Part shown: positions 61,607 to 64,000 of the stretch, piece by piece
How positions within the stretch are numbered: the first letter of the stretch is position 1
Layout of the letters: every line of letters starts with the position of its first letter
Assembly: GCA_964627755.1 (NCBI GenBank)
Contig: CAZVIH010000013.1
Span: 62,001-126,000, forward strand
Direction of reading: 5' to 3'
Origin: B10-G9 sp964627755
GTDB lineage: Bacteria > Chloroflexota > Anaerolineae > Anaerolineales > UBA11858
DNA length: 64,000 nt
Notes under the pieces: model-generated
The model's database searches: none
What the model saw: the letters and a program-made list of their open reading frames with translations, nothing else
Told to the model about the DNA's origin: nothing
Made by a program: the position numbers and the translations under genes

Positions 61607-62242
61607 ATGAAACGTCTTCAATTCATTCCCGTAATCTTGTTGGCAGGATCCTTAGGTGTGCTTGGGATCATGTTTGGTATCCGTATTGTAGGTAATAAAC
61701 GCCAGGTCACTGCTATCATCCAGACCCAGACTGCGGTTGCAGCCCAGATTACAGCAACCCAAACGAACACAGCAGTCCCTCTGGTGACGGATACTCCTAC
61801 GTCAGAGCCGACTTCAAGTATCCCAACAGACACAGTGACGCCATTTCCAACACCTACTCCTGAACCAGGAAAAACCGTCGAAGCGGGGTGTAATGTTGCT
61901 GTTTTTATCGCGGATATCACCATTCCTGATAAAACAGAGATATTCGCTGATCACAAATTCGTAAAAACCTGGCGCTTGCAGAATGGAGGCAAATGTACCT
62001 GGACAACCAAAACTGTCCTGTATTTTGTCTCTGGCAGTCAGATGTCTGGTCCGGATAAAACAAGCGCTTTCCCTGTGGACGTTGAACCCGGAGAGTCAAT
62101 TGACATTTCGGTAACATTAAGAGCACCCAAAACTGCCGGGGTATCCAAGGGCTACTGGGGACTCAAAGACCAATATGGAAACGAATTTGGTTTAGGAATG
62201 CTGGGAGATCCATTTTACGTGGAAATTGTTGTGGTTGAATAA
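61607..62242 (+). CDS. exported protein with NBR1-type Ig-like domain
   Basis: About 211 aa from the ATG at 61607. An N-terminal membrane anchor (about 5-25), a Thr/Pro/Ser-rich linker (about 50-85) and a C-terminal NBR1-like Ig domain: KFVKTWRLQNGGKCTWT (about 118), VDVEPGESIDISVTLRAP (about 159) and KGYWGLKDQYGNEFG. Such domains are common in extracellular proteins of Chloroflexota. The role is unknown. A terminator follows the stop codon. Confidence 0.85.
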   Translation: MKRLQFIPVILLAGSLGVLGIMFGIRIVGNKRQVTAIIQTQTAVAAQITATQTNTAVPLVTDTPTSEPTSSIPTDTVTPFPTPTPEPGKTVEAGCNVAVFIADITIPDKTEIFADHKFVKTWRLQNGGKCTWTTKTVLYFVSGSQMSGPDKTSAFPVDVEPGESIDISVTLRAPKTAGVSKGYWGLKDQYGNEFGLGMLGDPFYVEIVVVE

Positions 62243-62277
62243 CAAGATACAAAGGTTCAAAGAAAACGATCTAACAG

Positions 62278-62298
62278 CTCCCATAATTGGGAGTTTTT
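62278..62298 (+). terminator. intrinsic terminator after the NBR1-Ig gene
   Basis: CTCCCA (62278-62283) pairs with TGGGAG (62288-62293) around a TAAT loop, followed by five T residues. Confidence 0.8.
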
Positions 62299-62402
62299 AG
62301 ATCATACAAGCGGGACATTATTTCAGTATTGAATGGGGACGGGAGATCCGTTCCGACCAGGCGGTTTGATTATTTGGTATTCTGTTTATTTAGCAGAACA
62401 AT

Positions 62403-62437
62403 AAGGGACGAAGTCAGCTAAATAGACTTCGTCCCTT
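62403..62437. terminator. 13-bp hairpin, probable terminator of the minus-strand operon
   Basis: AAGGGACGAAGTC (62403-62415) and its exact complement (62425-62437) form a perfect stem with a 9-base loop, just past the stop of the 62444 gene. There is no strong T run, so its efficiency is uncertain. Confidence 0.55.
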
Positions 62438-62443
62438 TGAATA

Positions 62444-63037
62444 TCAAAGTACCTCGATCACATCCAGCCGGATCAATTCATCCACAATATCCTGGATCTC
62501 GGCAGAATAGTCTGATCCCACATTGGCTTTTTCCATGATGTCTGCAACCGAAAGCGGGCGGGCTTTAGGGAAAGGTAAATGGAAAAGGAATTTTCCTTGA
62601 GGAGTGGTCAGGCTGATCTTGTGCTCCTGGCGTTCTCGACCTTCACCTTCCCGGATTGTGACCCCGCTGAATCCATCACCGGTCCGGGCTACTGAAAAAT
62701 TGGCTTCATTCTCTTTTTTTTCCCTGATCAATCTGGCCAACCCTTCTCCCGGGTTTTCTTTCTCAAATTCAGATAGATCTACCTCGAGGGAAATCATTGA
62801 TTTAAGCAGTGTGAAGCGGAAATAGGGCCTTTTCTTTTCAAAAACCTCAGTCTTTTCTACTATCCCTAATTCGGCCAGGCTGTCCAGAAAATCCTGGGCG
62901 GTCCGAATATGTAAACTCAGACGGGATGCGGCTTCCGAGGATGAGATATCCTGATAGTTCACAAGCAGCTTGAAAAAATCTTCCGCATAGTCTTTGGATA
63001 AGATTGCCCCTAACCGGGCAGCTGTTTTAAAACTCAT
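62444..63037 (-). CDS. winged-helix protein of unknown role
   Basis: A 197-aa protein. The first 80 residues form a helix-turn-helix (SSSEAASRLSLHIRTAQDFL, about 32) with a wing; the remainder is an unrecognised alpha/beta domain ending with a second HTH-like part (RPLSVADIMEKANVGSDYSA, about 160). It follows the membrane gene by 13 bases and is probably in the same operon. Confidence 0.75.
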   Translation of the reverse strand: MSFKTAARLGAILSKDYAEDFFKLLVNYQDISSSEAASRLSLHIRTAQDFLDSLAELGIVEKTEVFEKKRPYFRFTLLKSMISLEVDLSEFEKENPGEGLARLIREKKENEANFSVARTGDGFSGVTIREGEGRERQEHKISLTTPQGKFLFHLPFPKARPLSVADIMEKANVGSDYSAEIQDIVDELIRLDVIEVL

Positions 63038-63050
63038 CGTATCTTCCTCA

Positions 63051-63866
63051 TTAAGCGAAAGGATTTAATCGCAGGGAGTTCATGCGATCGATGATCTGGG
63101 ATTCCTGACCAGTCTTGGAAAGTTCCAGGAACTCCCTGAATACGTCGCCGAGTGACTGGCAAAGCTGGTCAAAATCCAGATCCATCTTGAATAACAGGTA
63201 GTCTTTTTCAGTGATGTTCACTGTAATATTCCCGTCGTAATCCACGGCTACCCAGGTATCTTCAATATATTCCTTTTTAATTCCAAACATATAAGGAAGG
63301 TCATTCCCAGGCAAGGTCAGCACGAAAACCACCCGGTTTTCCTCCTTGAAAGGGAAAGCGATCAGATTGCGGGAAATAAAGTCCACAAAGCGGATCATTT
63401 CAGTTTTGCTGACCGGCACTTGTCCAGCAGGGCGGGGGCGGGCTGTAAAGCTGTTACCAATATCCTCTACGGGTAAAGCTGCCAATTCAAAGACTTCTTC
63501 CCCCCTCCAGCGCAGTCTTCTATTAAAAGCCTGATAGGCAACAACCATCAATAACCCATACATAATGGGGATAAAAATGGGAATCAGGCCAATTTCGTTC
63601 TTGTTTTCAATTGCTGGGGGTGCACTGATACAGACCAGCCCGACAAAAATCTGGAATAAAACCACAGCCAGGTAGCTACTATTGCGGGTTTTCAGTACAG
63701 TGGCAATAGGTATGATCGCAGCAAGAAAGTAGATCCCGCCCAATGTATAAAATGCGGGCGCTGGCCCAAACAGGCTAAAGATACTGAGAAATATTACCAA
63801 TGTCAGGAAAGGAAACCAGATCGATTTTAAGATATTTTGTGTTTTTGTCTTTCTCTCAAAAAACAT
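63051..63866 (-). CDS. membrane protein with cytoplasmic C-terminal domain
   Basis: About 271 aa from the ATG at 63866 (AGAGGTG ahead); the longer frame to 63989 starts before the promoter. Three to four membrane helices in the first 125 residues are followed by a cytoplasmic domain of about 140 residues with short beta-strand-like segments. No family recognised. With the winged-helix gene it forms a two-gene operon, possibly a membrane-linked regulator pair. Confidence 0.75.
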   Translation of the reverse strand: MFFERKTKTQNILKSIWFPFLTLVIFLSIFSLFGPAPAFYTLGGIYFLAAIIPIATVLKTRNSSYLAVVLFQIFVGLVCISAPPAIENKNEIGLIPIFIPIMYGLLMVVAYQAFNRRLRWRGEEVFELAALPVEDIGNSFTARPRPAGQVPVSKTEMIRFVDFISRNLIAFPFKEENRVVFVLTLPGNDLPYMFGIKKEYIEDTWVAVDYDGNITVNITEKDYLLFKMDLDFDQLCQSLGDVFREFLELSKTGQESQIIDRMNSLRLNPFA

Positions 63867-63913
63867 GTTGCACCTCTGATCGTTTGACTCGCTGAATACT
63901 TCAATTGTTATGA

Positions 63914-63941
63914 AGTATAGCAAAAGAATACTATAAATCAA
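63914..63941 (-). promoter_or_regulatory. promoter of the 63.9 kb operon
   Basis: On the minus strand TTGATT (63941-63936), 16 bases, TATACT (63919-63914). A dyad ACTAT-N6-ATAGT (63930-63945) spans the -35 box and may be an operator. Confidence 0.5.
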
Positions 63942-64000
63942 TAGTACAGAAGTAGGGTTTAGATTGATACTTTTTACGTAGGAAAACAACTGGATTTCTG

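Noticed and set aside
1..64000. CRISPR arrays, tRNA or rRNA genes, insertion sequences
   Set aside because: No regularly spaced repeats, no cloverleaf-like gene and no transposase frame were seen on either strand; very diverged or short elements could be missed by eye.

Overview
The window looks like a chromosomal segment of an anaerobic or facultatively anaerobic bacterium, most plausibly a member of the Chloroflexota (Anaerolineae-like). This rests on gene content only: a bacterial GH3 enzyme, DUF711, HsmA and DUF5661 proteins, a CotH/DUF4956/VTC trio, NBR1-type Ig domains, and an acetogen-style NADH-linked formate dehydrogenase. No rRNA or tRNA gene was seen. Two genes carry in-frame UGA codons followed by bacterial SECIS-like hairpins, so the host probably makes selenoproteins.

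Layout. 1-7.3 kb (minus strand): an operon-like run of an unrecognised 419-aa enzyme, a two-subunit CoA-transferase, a methyltransferase, a GH3 acyl-amido synthetase and the start of a 7TM sensor; then a frameshifted four-helix-bundle gene and panB behind a possible attenuator. 7.6-16.8 kb (plus): one-carbon genes folD and fhs, then fdhD and a three-subunit formate dehydrogenase (NuoE-, NuoF- and FdhA-type) whose catalytic subunit has selenocysteine at UGA 15127. 16.9-19.2 kb (minus): secF and secD. 19.5-29.0 kb (minus): a respiratory cluster with a Psr/Phs-type molybdopterin reductase, FeS subunit, NrfD subunit, FmdE-family protein, cytochrome b, two multihaem cytochromes c, two YeeE/YedE permease halves (the second with a UGA at its conserved Cys) and an ArsR regulator. 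29.3-36.6 kb (plus): moeA, a relic of a formate dehydrogenase C-terminus, and a second NuoE/NuoF pair flanked by two paralogous response regulators and followed by two kinases.

36.7-48 kb holds a release-factor-like protein, ComM, DUF5661, a channel-like protein, CorA, an EamA half-transporter, the CotH/DUF4956/VTC trio, small membrane proteins and a PfkB-like protein with an altered catalytic motif. 48-57 kb (minus) holds DUF711, a CcrM-like methylase with no nuclease partner, a SpoU methylase, a macrodomain protein, and the translation genes rplT, infC (non-AUG start, no rpmI beside it) and thrS (T-box controlled, no TGS domain). 57.5-64 kb has an ArsR-type regulator, a run of small membrane proteins, a frameshifted flavodoxin-fold oxidoreductase, an NBR1-Ig protein and a two-gene membrane/HTH operon.

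How it fits together: formate dehydrogenase, fhs and folD cover formate activation to methylene-THF; FdhD and MoeA support sulfuration and cofactor maturation of the molybdo/tungsto-enzymes; the 19.5-29 kb cluster probably passes quinol electrons to a sulfur-, selenium- or arsenic-type acceptor, with the YeeE/YedE pair importing a sulfur or selenium species.
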